Assembly: GCF_012933555.1 (NCBI RefSeq)
Contig: NZ_JABBPK010000001.1
Span: forward strand, 2,582,001 to 2,646,000
Length of the DNA stretch: 64,000 bases
Direction: 5' to 3'
Origin: Niallia alba
GTDB taxonomy: Bacteria; Bacillota; Bacilli; Bacillales; Cytobacillaceae
The notes beneath the pieces are model-generated. The model did no database searches. It saw nothing but the letters and a program-made list of their open reading frames with translations, and had not been told where the DNA came from. Numbering within the stretch: position 1 is the first letter of the stretch; each line of letters opens with the position of its first letter. Positions 1 to 8,051 of the stretch are shown here, piece by piece. The position numbers were made by a program, and so were the translations under genes.

Positions 1-264
1 GCATATACAGCAGATTGCAAAGGCTGTTCTGGTGTCACTGCGACTGGCATAAATTTAAAAGATAATCCAAATAAAAAGGTGATCTCCGTTGATCCTAGCG
101 TCATTCCACTAGGTTCGACAGTATATGTAGAAGGGTACGGTACAGCGATAGCTGGAGATACCGGCGGAGCAATAAAAGGCAAGAAAATCGACGTACATGT
201 AGCAACAAAGTCTGAAGCGTTAAACTGGGGAAGAAAGCAAGTATCTGTAAAAATACTTGATTAA
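1..264 (+). CDS. 3D-domain cell-wall protein, C-terminal part (start outside window)
   Basis: The reading frame is open from base 1 and ends at TAA 262-264, so only the last 87 residues are seen. They form a 3D (Asp-Asp-Asp) domain: YTADCKGCSG at the start, then ISVDPSVIPLGS, then AGDTGGAIKGKKIDVH, carrying the three conserved aspartates in their usual order. The domain occurs at the C-terminus of secreted Bacillus cell-wall proteins such as YocH and YuiC and is related to the MltA fold. A role in peptidoglycan turnover is therefore likely. The missing N-terminus would be expected to carry a signal peptide and wall-binding repeats. The gene is followed at once by an intrinsic terminator. Confidence 0.88.
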   Translation, partial: AYTADCKGCSGVTATGINLKDNPNKKVISVDPSVIPLGSTVYVEGYGTAIAGDTGGAIKGKKIDVHVATKSEALNWGRKQVSVKILD

Positions 265-270
265 GTAAAA

Positions 271-338
271 AAGGACTGTTCGTAAAGATTCACCTTTCAC
301 TTAGTTGAAAGGTGATATCCTTATAGACAGTCTTTTTA
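271..338 (+). terminator. Intrinsic terminator after the 3D-domain gene
   Basis: The inner stem is CACCTTTCA / TTGAAAGGTG and the outer stem is AAGGACTGT / ACAGTCTT, followed by a T-rich run. It lies between two convergent genes and probably serves both. Confidence 0.75.
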
Positions 339-347
339 TTTGCTTAC

Positions 348-1091
348 TTACTTCTTAATAGTTTCGTCTTTTTCAGAATGAAGAAAGAAGCGTTGAATTG
401 GCTGGGCTATGCTTTTTACATTGTTTTCAATTTTTTCGGCTAAATAGTGAACACGTTCAAAAAGAATTTCTTTCACATGTTCGATTTGTCTGCTCAGTTT
501 ATTCACATTTCCATTTGTTTCTTCCATACTTTGTAGAAGTGTTTGATGAAATATTTCTTGGATATCTAGCTTTTCGGATATTTGTTGATAACTCGATTCT
601 GTTTCATCTAATTTCGTTTTCATCTCTGTAGCAAGGTGATTAAAATTATCCATTTTACTTGAGATTGTAGAAATATCCTTTTCTTGAAACATCAATTGAT
701 CGAATAAAGCAGTTTGACGAAGGGTTTCTTCGCTCGTTATTTCCTTTTGCTCTTGTGCGAGTTGGGCAAGAAAGTCTAGTTGTTCTTCGATTTTTGAAGT
801 TTCCTTATCTAGTACAGCAAGTTTTTCTAATAAATCTTGTGAAATAGAATCGTTGAGCTCTAATTTATAATCAATTTCACTGATTTGCCTATAATGGTTC
901 TCCTGTCTTTCGAAAGATTCTTCCTGAAAACTCTTTAATAATGTAGTTAAATGTTCACTTTGGATACGTTGATTTAATAAGTAATCTTGTAAAAAATTTT
1001 GCTGGAAATGGGATTGATTATTTAACGTTTCAGCAGGAAGTTTCGGAAGATAAACCTTTGAGGACGGATTAACCGGGTTATTTGTGGGCAT
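348..1091 (-). CDS. Hypothetical coiled-coil protein, 247 aa
   Basis: I do not recognise a named family. The start follows a strong AAAGGAGGAG site. The N-terminus has a short proline-containing stretch (VYLPKLPAETL). From about residue 30 to 225 the protein is almost entirely charged and glutamine-rich helix with heptad-like hydrophobic spacing, so it is very likely an extended coiled coil. No signal peptide or membrane segment is visible, which suggests a cytoplasmic or spore/coat structural role, but that is only a guess. It is convergent with the 3D-domain gene and is followed by the terminator at 271-338. Confidence 0.72.
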   Translation of the reverse strand: MPTNNPVNPSSKVYLPKLPAETLNNQSHFQQNFLQDYLLNQRIQSEHLTTLLKSFQEESFERQENHYRQISEIDYKLELNDSISQDLLEKLAVLDKETSKIEEQLDFLAQLAQEQKEITSEETLRQTALFDQLMFQEKDISTISSKMDNFNHLATEMKTKLDETESSYQQISEKLDIQEIFHQTLLQSMEETNGNVNKLSRQIEHVKEILFERVHYLAEKIENNVKSIAQPIQRFFLHSEKDETIKK

Positions 1092-1166
1092 TTTACTCCT
1101 CCTTTCATCCTTCTTTATCCTATTTGGATGGGGGAGAAAGAGTGCACCGTGAAATAATTTTGAAAT

Positions 1167-1233
1167 AGAAGAAAATAGAAAATATCTACATCGAATGAAT
1201 CATTGGGACTGTAAGTACTTTCTATTTTCTTCT
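1167..1233 (-). terminator. 15-bp perfect inverted repeat downstream of the HTH gene
   Basis: AGAAGAAAATAGAAA (1167-1181) and TTTCTATTTTCTTCT (1219-1233) are perfectly complementary around a 37-nt loop. The repeat lies 7 bp past the stop of the minus-strand HTH gene. The T-tract after it is weak, so it may be a 3' stabiliser rather than an efficient terminator. Confidence 0.5.
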
Positions 1234-1240
1234 TGGAAAA

Positions 1241-1477
1241 TTACATAAAGGGAGGAATTCCTTTACTTATTTCTGTTAATATGGATGTAATGGATGCGAT
1301 ATCTTGATCGTCAATATTAAATGTTTGTCTAATCTTATTTTCTAGATCTTTACTAACTCTTCGCTTTCCGACTTCCACCAATGCAATTAATGCAAAGCTA
1401 CAATTTAGAACACGGGCAAAGTCTCTCTGTGTCATTTCGTAATTTTTCCTAATAAATTTGATTATTTCTTTATTCAT
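1241..1477 (-). CDS. Small XRE/Cro-type helix-turn-helix protein
   Basis: The product has 78 residues from the start chosen here. MTQRDFARVLNCSFALIALVEVGKRRVS has the spacing of an HTH_XRE domain: a 'TQRDFA' first helix, a recognition helix around SFALIALVE, then the R-V-S turn. The ATG at 1475-1477 is preferred because GAGGTGG lies a few bases upstream; the ATG four codons earlier overlaps that site. A short C-terminal tail (ISKGIPPFM) follows the DNA-binding domain and no sensor domain is present. It faces away from the purine operon, separated by a 447-bp AT-rich gap, so a regulatory link is possible but unproven. Confidence 0.72.
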   Translation of the reverse strand: MNKEIIKFIRKNYEMTQRDFARVLNCSFALIALVEVGKRRVSKDLENKIRQTFNIDDQDIASITSILTEISKGIPPFM

Positions 1478-1924
1478 AGTCCACCTCATTTAATTGAATA
1501 AAAGTATAAATAAGAAAGACGAAAAGAAGAATGTATTTTTATTCAAGCTACGTGCATTATAGTTGATATTCATGAAAATGTAAATATACTAAGCAAGTAA
1601 AATATAATTTACTGTATTTATAAAGTGTCTTGTACCAATTCAGTTCTTATAGTAATTGTTATATTTACGGAGCTTATATTATACAAGCGTTGTTTCGTAT
1701 TATCATCCATACATTAGTTCACCGAGAATAAGTTATAAGGAGAAAGAGTTAAATTGATTAATAATTTAGAAAATTTGGTCAAAATATCTAATGAGCAAAT
1801 AATTAATTATATAATTAGTCCAATGACATATAAAAATGAAGCCATTAATATGATGTAATAACATGAGATGTAATAAAAGTTAACAGTCGTTATTTTAGAA
1901 AATTATCCTTTTGGAGGAATGCGC
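1478..1924. other. AT-rich intergenic region upstream of the purine-degradation operon
   Basis: This gap separates the HTH gene from the operon. It contains a candidate 34-codon ORF at 1754-1858. At 1770-1782 it has an 11 of 13 match to the B. subtilis PucR box as I remember it (WWWCNTTGGTTAA). I saw no clear sigma-A promoter or riboswitch. Confidence 0.5.
1754..1858 (+). CDS. Possible 34-aa leader peptide or small protein (TTG start)
   Basis: The frame opens with TTG at 1754, 11 nt after AAGGAG (1737-1742), and runs 34 codons to TAA 1856-1858. The product would be AT-codon rich (Asn, Ile, Met). It resembles no family I know. It ends 66 nt before the first gene of the purine operon. Because the region is very AT-rich, chance is a serious alternative. 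Confidence 0.25.
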   Translation: MINNLENLVKISNEQIINYIISPMTYKNEAINMM

Positions 1925-2899
1925 ATGTCTTCCGATCATTATTCTGTTATTGATTCAGTCCTTGTAACGGAGTGTCATAGTTATTTAGCCACGATTGTAA
2001 AAGTAGAAGGGTCAGCTTATCGCAAAGAAGGAACGATGATGCTGATATCAGATAAAGGCATGGAGAAAGGCTTACTAACTGGTGGCTGTGTCGAACAGGA
2101 TTTGTTGGCCAGAATAGCTATGCAAGAATCAGATGAGGCCTTTCTAATGGAATACGACTTACGTTCTGAAGATGATTTATCGTGGGGGCAGGGGGTAGGG
2201 TGTGATGGAAAAATTTATATTTTGGTTGAACCGATCACATTTGAAACAAGGAATGTTTTTCTACAATTAAACTCTCTTTTGCAAAATGGACACAAGGTAA
2301 AACTTGTTAAAGTTTTTAATAAGGTAAATAAATATATTGAAAATTCACTCAAAACTAATATAGAGGAAGAGAATACTTCTATTGTTTCTTTAGATACAGA
2401 GGATCGATTAATATTCAATCAGATATTATATCCACGACCAAAATTAATCATTTACGGAGCTGGACCAGACGTCAAGCCTGTCGTCTATTTTGCCAGCAAG
2501 GCTGGATTCTATGTTATTTTATCTGACTGGCGTCAAGCTTATTGTTCAGAAGAAACAATCCCATATGCGAAGGAATATCATATAGGTACTCCCTCAAAAG
2601 TGATGGAAGAAATAAATCCCACGGAAAATGATTATGTTATCACCATGAGTCACAGCTTTATGAAAGATCAAGAAATAGTGAAGTATTTGCTACAAAGAAA
2701 GGTGAAATACTTTGGGTTACTGGGATCAAGAAAAAGGTCTGAAAGATTATTAGCAGGAATAATAAAGCCAGATTGGATTCACTATCCAGTTGGTTTACTA
2801 ATTTATTCAGAAAGTCCCGAAGAAATTGCAATTAGCATTATAGCAGAATTGATTAAGACAAAAAATGAAAAAAAAGCTGTTGCAAGAGAGCAGCTATGA
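1925..2899 (+). CDS. pucA: XdhC-family xanthine dehydrogenase maturation factor (PucA-like)
   Basis: XdhC proteins bind and sulfurate molybdenum cofactor and insert it into xanthine dehydrogenase. The N-terminal XdhC/CoxI domain shows VEGSAYRKEGTMML and GLLTGGCVEQDL. The C-terminal Rossmann domain starts near residue 178 with KLIIYGAGPD and ends with the FGLLGSRKR motif typical of the family. The ATG at 1925 is chosen over the one at 1919 because GGAGG (1913-1917) is 7 nt from it and only 1 nt from the other. It is the first gene of the puc-like operon and overlaps the next gene by an ATGA. Confidence 0.9.
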   Translation: MSSDHYSVIDSVLVTECHSYLATIVKVEGSAYRKEGTMMLISDKGMEKGLLTGGCVEQDLLARIAMQESDEAFLMEYDLRSEDDLSWGQGVGCDGKIYILVEPITFETRNVFLQLNSLLQNGHKVKLVKVFNKVNKYIENSLKTNIEEENTSIVSLDTEDRLIFNQILYPRPKLIIYGAGPDVKPVVYFASKAGFYVILSDWRQAYCSEETIPYAKEYHIGTPSKVMEEINPTENDYVITMSHSFMKDQEIVKYLLQRKVKYFGLLGSRKRSERLLAGIIKPDWIHYPVGLLIYSESPEEIAISIIAELIKTKNEKKAVAREQL

Positions 2900-3507
2900 T
2901 TACAGCGATTTATTTAGCTGCAGGAAAAAGTAGTAGGATGGGAGAAAATAAACTGTCGCTAGCCTTCGGAAACGAAACAGTTGGCAATACTGCATTGTCC
3001 GTATTGCTGACTGCTCCATTTATCGATTATGTTTTCGTTATTGTTAAACCAACTGATCCAGTCAATTGGATTTCAATAGAAAATAAAAGGAGTTTAAATG
3101 GAGAGAAAGGAGATATAATTCGCTGTAAGGATGCAAATAGAGGGCAGTCCTTTTCTTTAAAGAAGGGATTTGAAGTAGCCGTCGAAAAACAAGCAGATAA
3201 AATCTTAGTATGTTTAGCTGATCAGCCCTTCATTACCGAAGAGATGATTAGAAAAATAGTAAAAACTCCTATACATTCATCTGAAGAGTTTGCAGCTAGT
3301 ATGCATAATGGTGTGTTAATGCCACCTATTCTTTTTCTTCCATCAGTATATTCAAAAATAAAGCTGTTAGAAGGAGATATGGGGGCAAGGAAAATAATAA
3401 ACAATGGTAAGATACAAGGTGGAAAAATTGAATTTTCTGAAGAATTATTCTTTATTGATATCGATACGAAAATAGATTATTACAATGCGCTAGTAAGGAG
3501 GAAATAA
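2896..3507 (+). CDS. pucB: MobA/MocA-like molybdenum cofactor nucleotidyltransferase (PucB-like)
   Basis: The 203-residue protein begins with the NTP-transferase signature YLAAGKSSRMGENKL, and the metal-binding CLADQPF motif follows near residue 110. This is the MocA/MobA class that adds CMP or GMP to molybdopterin before insertion into hydroxylases such as xanthine dehydrogenase. Its start overlaps the stop of pucA (ATGA), so the two are translationally coupled. B. subtilis PucB occupies the same operon position. Cytidylyl versus guanylyl specificity cannot be told from what I can see; cytosine is usual for the xanthine oxidase family. Confidence 0.87.
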   Translation: MITAIYLAAGKSSRMGENKLSLAFGNETVGNTALSVLLTAPFIDYVFVIVKPTDPVNWISIENKRSLNGEKGDIIRCKDANRGQSFSLKKGFEVAVEKQADKILVCLADQPFITEEMIRKIVKTPIHSSEEFAASMHNGVLMPPILFLPSVYSKIKLLEGDMGARKIINNGKIQGGKIEFSEELFFIDIDTKIDYYNALVRRK

Positions 3508-3508
3508 G

Positions 3509-4384
3509 ATGAAAATCTCTGCTGACGCTTATCCAATAACTGTCGAAATCCCTTATGTATTATCAGATGTTAGCAATCTATCTAATCCAAATAGTCTTAT
3601 TATATCCGGCGGTACGATTCTCCAAATAAATTGGGAAGCCGGAGTGGAAAAGCCAGTACACCTTATTAGCACGGAAAAATTACAGCCATTAAAAGGAATA
3701 ACTGAAACAGATATAAATGGACAGCGATACTTAAAGATCGGGGCCGCCATGACAATAGCAGATTGTTTGAATAACCAGTTAGTTCAAAGAAACGCATCTA
3801 TCCTTACAGAAGCTTGTGAAAAGATTGCAGCTCCTGCTGTACGAAATCGCGGAACAATAGGTGGAAATATTTGCAGTAAAATTGGTGATACAATCTCAGT
3901 CTTGCTGGTTTTACAGGCACAGTTATCGTTTTTCAATGGTAAACATGAATATATAATTCCATTAAGAGAATGGCTAGTAAAACCGCACCCGCCATCTTCT
4001 GAATTACTAACAAACATCTTCATACCTATACATGTTACCAATATATCAACCTATTCTTTTTTTAGAAAAATTGGAAGGCGAGAGAGCTTTACAGCAGCGA
4101 TTATTTCTGTCGCGGGTTATCTGGAGTTTCAAGATACAATTATTAAAACAGCAAGACTATCAATTGGTGGAGGGGCACATCTTCCTTGTCGACTTACAGA
4201 AACGGAGAAAGAGCTTATAAATGGTGGAGAAACAACTGACTGGAAGCACTTAAATAAAGTCATCCAAGCAGATTTTTCTTCTTACACTGATCCTTTTGTA
4301 ACAGAGGAATATCGTAAACAGGTTGCTGCAAACCTATTTATTGCCACTATAAAAGACTTCCTAAATCGCCAGAGAAAGGAGTAA
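3509..4384 (+). CDS. pucC: Xanthine dehydrogenase FAD-binding subunit (PucC-like)
   Basis: This medium subunit passes electrons from the 2Fe-2S subunit to FAD. The FAD-binding domain shows SGGTILQINW near residue 32, where VAGGTDL-type sequences sit in relatives. It also has the strong signature RNRGTIGGNICSKIGDT near residue 112. A CO_deh_flav_C-like region (FFRKIGRRESF, then LSIGGGAHLP) follows. Its length of 291 aa is normal for the family. It starts one base after pucB, with AAGGAGG overlapping the end of that gene, and the molybdenum subunit follows 5 bp later. Confidence 0.9.
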   Translation: MKISADAYPITVEIPYVLSDVSNLSNPNSLIISGGTILQINWEAGVEKPVHLISTEKLQPLKGITETDINGQRYLKIGAAMTIADCLNNQLVQRNASILTEACEKIAAPAVRNRGTIGGNICSKIGDTISVLLVLQAQLSFFNGKHEYIIPLREWLVKPHPPSSELLTNIFIPIHVTNISTYSFFRKIGRRESFTAAIISVAGYLEFQDTIIKTARLSIGGGAHLPCRLTETEKELINGGETTDWKHLNKVIQADFSSYTDPFVTEEYRKQVAANLFIATIKDFLNRQRKE

Positions 4385-4389
4385 GTCAT

Positions 4390-6672
4390 ATGGTTCTTGA
4401 TATTACAAGTGCAGGCGTTAGATGGAAAAAAAGAAGGGATGGGGAACCAAAAGTAACAGGAAAACTGAAATATTTGACCGATATGGTGTTCCCGCAAATG
4501 CTCTATGGTGCGATCTTGAGAAGTGAACATCCTCATGCAAAAATTGAATCAATTGATACAAAAGAAGCAGAAGATCTCACAGGAGTTACGGCTATTATTA
4601 CGTATAAGGATGTCCCAGGCTTAAATGGCTTTGGAATAGTAATTCAGGATCAGCCAGTGTTTTGTGTCGATAAAGTGAGATATGTCGGTGATGCTATCGC
4701 GGCAGTAGCTGCAGAAACAAAAGAAATTGCACAAAAAGCAATTTCGTTAATTAAAGTAACATATAGTCCATTACAAACAGTAACAGATCCGGAATTAGCA
4801 TTAGATAAATCAGCTGTAAAATTACACAAGGGCGGTAATCTTCTTCATAAAGCTGCTTTTAAGAAAGGAGAGGCGAAGTTAGAAGAAGTGTTTAATCGGT
4901 GTGCAATCATTGTAGAAGAGTCGTACCATACACCTAGACAAATGCATGTGTATATGGAAACAGAAGGCGGTGTAGCTGTTCCTGATGAGGATGGTGGATT
5001 AACCATATACGCACCGACACAGCATGGATTTAAAGATCAATTGCAGCTTTCTAGAATTCTAGATATTATTCCTGAAAAGATTAGGATAATTTCCAGTCCA
5101 ATTGGAGGGTCATTCGGAGGCAAGGATGAACTGAATATACAGCCATATATTAGTATTTTAGCCTTAAAAACAAAACGACCTGTAAAAATTCATCAATCTA
5201 GAAGAGTTTCAATCAAAGCTGGTTTAAAAAGACATCCGATGAAAATATTTATGAAGACTGGAAGCGACGAGTCTGGTAATCTAATTGCTCATCAAGTAAA
5301 AATAATTGCAGATACTGGGGCCTATGCTACATTAGGACCAGCCGTTTTAGACTTTGCTGTAGAGCATAGTGCTGGTCCATACCGCATCGAGAATGTGGAG
5401 GTCGAAGGGTATTCTGTTTATACGAACAATGGTGTGGCAGGTGAATTTCGAGGATTCGGCGGAAATCAAATAACCTTTGCTTTAGAAACACAAATGGAAC
5501 GTATAGCAGAAAAATCAGGCATAAATCCAACCGAGCTTCGTTTAAAAAACTTACGACAAACAATGGACCCTGGTCCAGTTGAACAGCAGATTGTTCCAAC
5601 TGATGGAGCGAAAGCTGTTCTTACAGAAATCATTAAATCTCCGATTCTACAAAAAAATACAGCTACGATTCCTTCAGGTCAATGGAAGATAAAAGGGAGA
5701 GGCTACAGTATTACGATGCATGGCGGAGGTCTTGGTTATGGTAGGCCAGACCCATCTGGTGCACGCTTATCCTTAAATAGTGCTGGTAAATTAGAGGTTT
5801 CTTTTGGCTTTGAAGAATGTGGGCAAGGTTTGATTCCAACGATAGATATGATTATGACCGAAACTTTTAACTGTGATTCTAGTGATGTAGCGATCGTTAT
5901 TGGAGATACGGCGAAAGTTCCCCATTCGGGATCATCAACTGCCTCAAGAGGAACCAATATGGTGTGGCTAGGAATTGCTAAATTAAAAGCAGCTTTTATC
6001 GAAAAAATGTTAAATGCAGCAGAAAAACAAACTAACATGACGAAAGAGAAGCTCTCTCTTGGTAAAAGTGGGATTTGGTTCTGTGAACAACCAGAAAAGC
6101 CGCAGCGACTTATACTAACATATCGAGAGCTAGCGACGTCTTTAGAAGAACTTCCAACTGTCTTTACTAGTTATCATTTTCCTACTACTCCCCATGCTAT
6201 TGATGGCGGTCATTTTTTATATACTTTTGCTGGTGTGGCTGCAGAAGTAGAAGTAGATCTATTAACAGGCAGAGTGGCAGTTACGAAAATGGACCATGTT
6301 ATTTCAGCAGGACCCGTTGTCAATCCAATGGGCTATTTAGGGCAAATTGAAGGTGGAGCAAATATGGGGCTGGGATTCACACTCATGGAAGATGCTGTCA
6401 TGGAAAATGGACGATATATGACAGAAAACCTAGACACTTATCTAATCCCAACGATTTTAGATATCCCAAAGGAAACAAATGTCTTTGCAATTGAAGGATT
6501 AGTTAACGGTGACACATATGGACCAAGAGGCGTAGGAGAAATAGGGACTGTTGCAGTTGCACCAGCTATTGTTTCCGCTATTCATGATGCTACAGGACTT
6601 TGGTTGAATCGATTGCCTGTGCAACCAGATGAGATTTTAAAAGCAATCGAACAAAAGGCTTTAATAGGTTAG
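4390..6672 (+). CDS. pucD: Xanthine dehydrogenase molybdopterin-binding subunit (PucD-like)
   Basis: This 760-aa catalytic subunit oxidises hypoxanthine and xanthine to urate. The N-terminal Ald_Xan_dh_C (a/b hammerhead) domain includes EHPHAKIESIDT. The molybdopterin-binding region shows GGSFGGKDE near residue 240, GEFRGFGGNQ near 350 and, near the C-terminus, GPRGVGEIGT, whose Glu is the conserved active-site base of the family. RBS AAAGGAG precedes the ATG. It is complete and sits between the FAD and iron-sulfur subunit genes. Substrate preference for xanthine is inferred from the downstream urate-degradation genes rather than from active-site residues. Confidence 0.92.
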   Translation: MVLDITSAGVRWKKRRDGEPKVTGKLKYLTDMVFPQMLYGAILRSEHPHAKIESIDTKEAEDLTGVTAIITYKDVPGLNGFGIVIQDQPVFCVDKVRYVGDAIAAVAAETKEIAQKAISLIKVTYSPLQTVTDPELALDKSAVKLHKGGNLLHKAAFKKGEAKLEEVFNRCAIIVEESYHTPRQMHVYMETEGGVAVPDEDGGLTIYAPTQHGFKDQLQLSRILDIIPEKIRIISSPIGGSFGGKDELNIQPYISILALKTKRPVKIHQSRRVSIKAGLKRHPMKIFMKTGSDESGNLIAHQVKIIADTGAYATLGPAVLDFAVEHSAGPYRIENVEVEGYSVYTNNGVAGEFRGFGGNQITFALETQMERIAEKSGINPTELRLKNLRQTMDPGPVEQQIVPTDGAKAVLTEIIKSPILQKNTATIPSGQWKIKGRGYSITMHGGGLGYGRPDPSGARLSLNSAGKLEVSFGFEECGQGLIPTIDMIMTETFNCDSSDVAIVIGDTAKVPHSGSSTASRGTNMVWLGIAKLKAAFIEKMLNAAEKQTNMTKEKLSLGKSGIWFCEQPEKPQRLILTYRELATSLEELPTVFTSYHFPTTPHAIDGGHFLYTFAGVAAEVEVDLLTGRVAVTKMDHVISAGPVVNPMGYLGQIEGGANMGLGFTLMEDAVMENGRYMTENLDTYLIPTILDIPKETNVFAIEGLVNGDTYGPRGVGEIGTVAVAPAIVSAIHDATGLWLNRLPVQPDEILKAIEQKALIG

Positions 6673-6682
6673 GAGGAGTAAG

Positions 6683-7162
6683 ATGGATACAAATAAAATA
6701 ACCGAAAAAACAACAAGCTTTAAAATCAATGGAAAACTAATAGAGTTAACACTCCCTCCAACTTTTCGTCTAGTCGATATTCTTCGTGATTGTTTAGCGC
6801 TAACAGGAACGAAAATAGCATGTGAAGTAGGCAGATGTGGAGCTTGTTCTGTTATTATGAACGGAAAATTAGTTAATTCCTGCTTAATAATGGCTTATCA
6901 GATAGAAGATGCGGAAATTTTCTCGATTGAAAGTTTAGCAGAAGATAGGCTACATCCTATTCAAGAGGCGTTTTTACAAGCTGGAGCCCTTCAATGTGGT
7001 TATTGCACCCCTGGGATGGTTATGGCGTTAAAAAGTTTGCTAGATGAGAAAGAGCAACCAACAAAGGAGGAAGTCCTTACAGCATTATCCGGAAATCTTT
7101 GTCGATGTACAGGATACGAAGGAATTCTGCGAGCAGTCGATTTATTAACACAAAAGAATTAA
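6683..7162 (+). CDS. pucE: Xanthine dehydrogenase 2Fe-2S subunit (PucE-like)
   Basis: The small subunit of 159 aa has a plant-ferredoxin-like first cluster in the N-terminal half (CEVGRCGACSV, with a further Cys after about 11 residues). A second, helical 2Fe-2S domain follows, with CGYCTPGMVM and the C-terminal signature CRCTGYEGI. All eight cluster cysteines are present. It transfers electrons from the molybdenum centre to FAD. A strong AGGAGGAG site precedes it, 10 bp after pucD. The subunit order C-D-E is that of the B. subtilis puc operon. Confidence 0.92.
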   Translation: MDTNKITEKTTSFKINGKLIELTLPPTFRLVDILRDCLALTGTKIACEVGRCGACSVIMNGKLVNSCLIMAYQIEDAEIFSIESLAEDRLHPIQEAFLQAGALQCGYCTPGMVMALKSLLDEKEQPTKEEVLTALSGNLCRCTGYEGILRAVDLLTQKN

Positions 7163-7189
7163 TCAACCGATAGTGGAAGGAATGGAGAT

Positions 7190-7708
7190 ATGTATTCAAT
7201 AGCAGCAATAAATAAAATGAATCGTCAAGAATTTATCGAAAAAATTGGTTGGGTGTTTGAACATAGTCCTTGGATTGCAAATAAAACTTGGGATTATCGC
7301 CCTTTTCCGAACTTAAATACGCTTCATCAATTAATGGTACAGGCAGTAACAGAGGCACCGATCGGTGATCAGTTGGAATTAATTCGAGCACATCCAGATT
7401 TAGGAGGGAAATTGAAGATGACCGATTCTTCTGTTAAAGAACAAATAGGAGCAGGACTTGATTCTCTTTCAGAAGAAGAATATAAAGAATTTGCTTCATT
7501 AAATAAATCCTATGCTAATAAATTCGGTTTTCCCTTTATCCTAGCTGTAAAGGGACATACAAAGGAAACGATTTACCAGTCGATGAAGAATAGGATTAAC
7601 CATACAAAAGAAGAAGAATTTCAAACAGCATTAACGCAAATATTTGCGATAGCGAAATTCCGATTAGACGACATCGTCAAACTACAAACAGAAGAACGAG
7701 GAGCATAG
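7190..7708 (+). CDS. uraD: 2-oxo-4-hydroxy-4-carboxy-5-ureidoimidazoline (OHCU) decarboxylase, stand-alone
   Basis: OHCU decarboxylase forms S-allantoin from OHCU, the last step of urate breakdown before allantoin. The 172 residues cover the whole domain: RAHPDLGG carries the catalytic His, and FGFPFILAVKG and FRLDDIV are the other family blocks. In B. subtilis this domain is the N-terminal half of PucL, fused to urate oxidase. Here the protein stops at ERGA with no uricase domain, and the next gene starts 1 bp later, so the split is clean rather than a frameshift. No uricase gene is seen anywhere in the window. Confidence 0.9.
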   Translation: MYSIAAINKMNRQEFIEKIGWVFEHSPWIANKTWDYRPFPNLNTLHQLMVQAVTEAPIGDQLELIRAHPDLGGKLKMTDSSVKEQIGAGLDSLSEEEYKEFASLNKSYANKFGFPFILAVKGHTKETIYQSMKNRINHTKEEEFQTALTQIFAIAKFRLDDIVKLQTEERGA

Positions 7709-7709
7709 G

Positions 7710-8051
7710 ATGAAAACAGGAATTACAACCCATGTTTTGGATTTAACTCAAGGAAAACCAGGTGCTGGAATTAAAGTAGAGTTATGGGAAATAACAAATT
7801 CGACTAGAACATTTATAGCAAACGGACTAACAAATGAGGATGGCAGAGTAGAGACTGTATTATTAGAAAAAGTGGAAGATGGGGAATATGAATTAGTATT
7901 TTTGGTTAAAGAGTATTTTCAAAGAGCAGAAGGTAAAAATAATTTTTTAACTTCGATTCCGATTCGTTTCTATACAGACAAAACACAAGTGCATTATCAC
8001 ATTCCTTTATTATTATCTGGCTGGGGATATCAAACCTATCGAGGGAGTTGA
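7710..8051 (+). CDS. pucM: 5-hydroxyisourate (HIU) hydrolase
   Basis: This 113-aa transthyretin-related protein hydrolyses 5-hydroxyisourate to OHCU. Diagnostic features are the N-terminal THVLDLTQGKPGAG, with the catalytic His at residue 8, and the C-terminal tetrapeptide YRGS, which separates HIU hydrolases from true transthyretins. It begins directly after uraD and its stop is followed at once by the allantoinase ATG, so the three genes are tightly coupled. Confidence 0.94.
   Translation: MKTGITTHVLDLTQGKPGAGIKVELWEITNSTRTFIANGLTNEDGRVETVLLEKVEDGEYELVFLVKEYFQRAEGKNNFLTSIPIRFYTDKTQVHYHIPLLLSGWGYQTYRGS

Noticed and set aside
1760-1774. CodY box upstream of the purine operon
   Set aside because: Matches at 1760-1774 and near 1890-1905 are both about 11 of 15; too weak without other support.
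5327-5599. Antisense ORF inside pucD
   Set aside because: It is a frame shadow of a highly conserved gene with no ribosome binding site and no recognisable domain; the same holds for similar antisense frames in gltA, gltB, the transposase and dacC.
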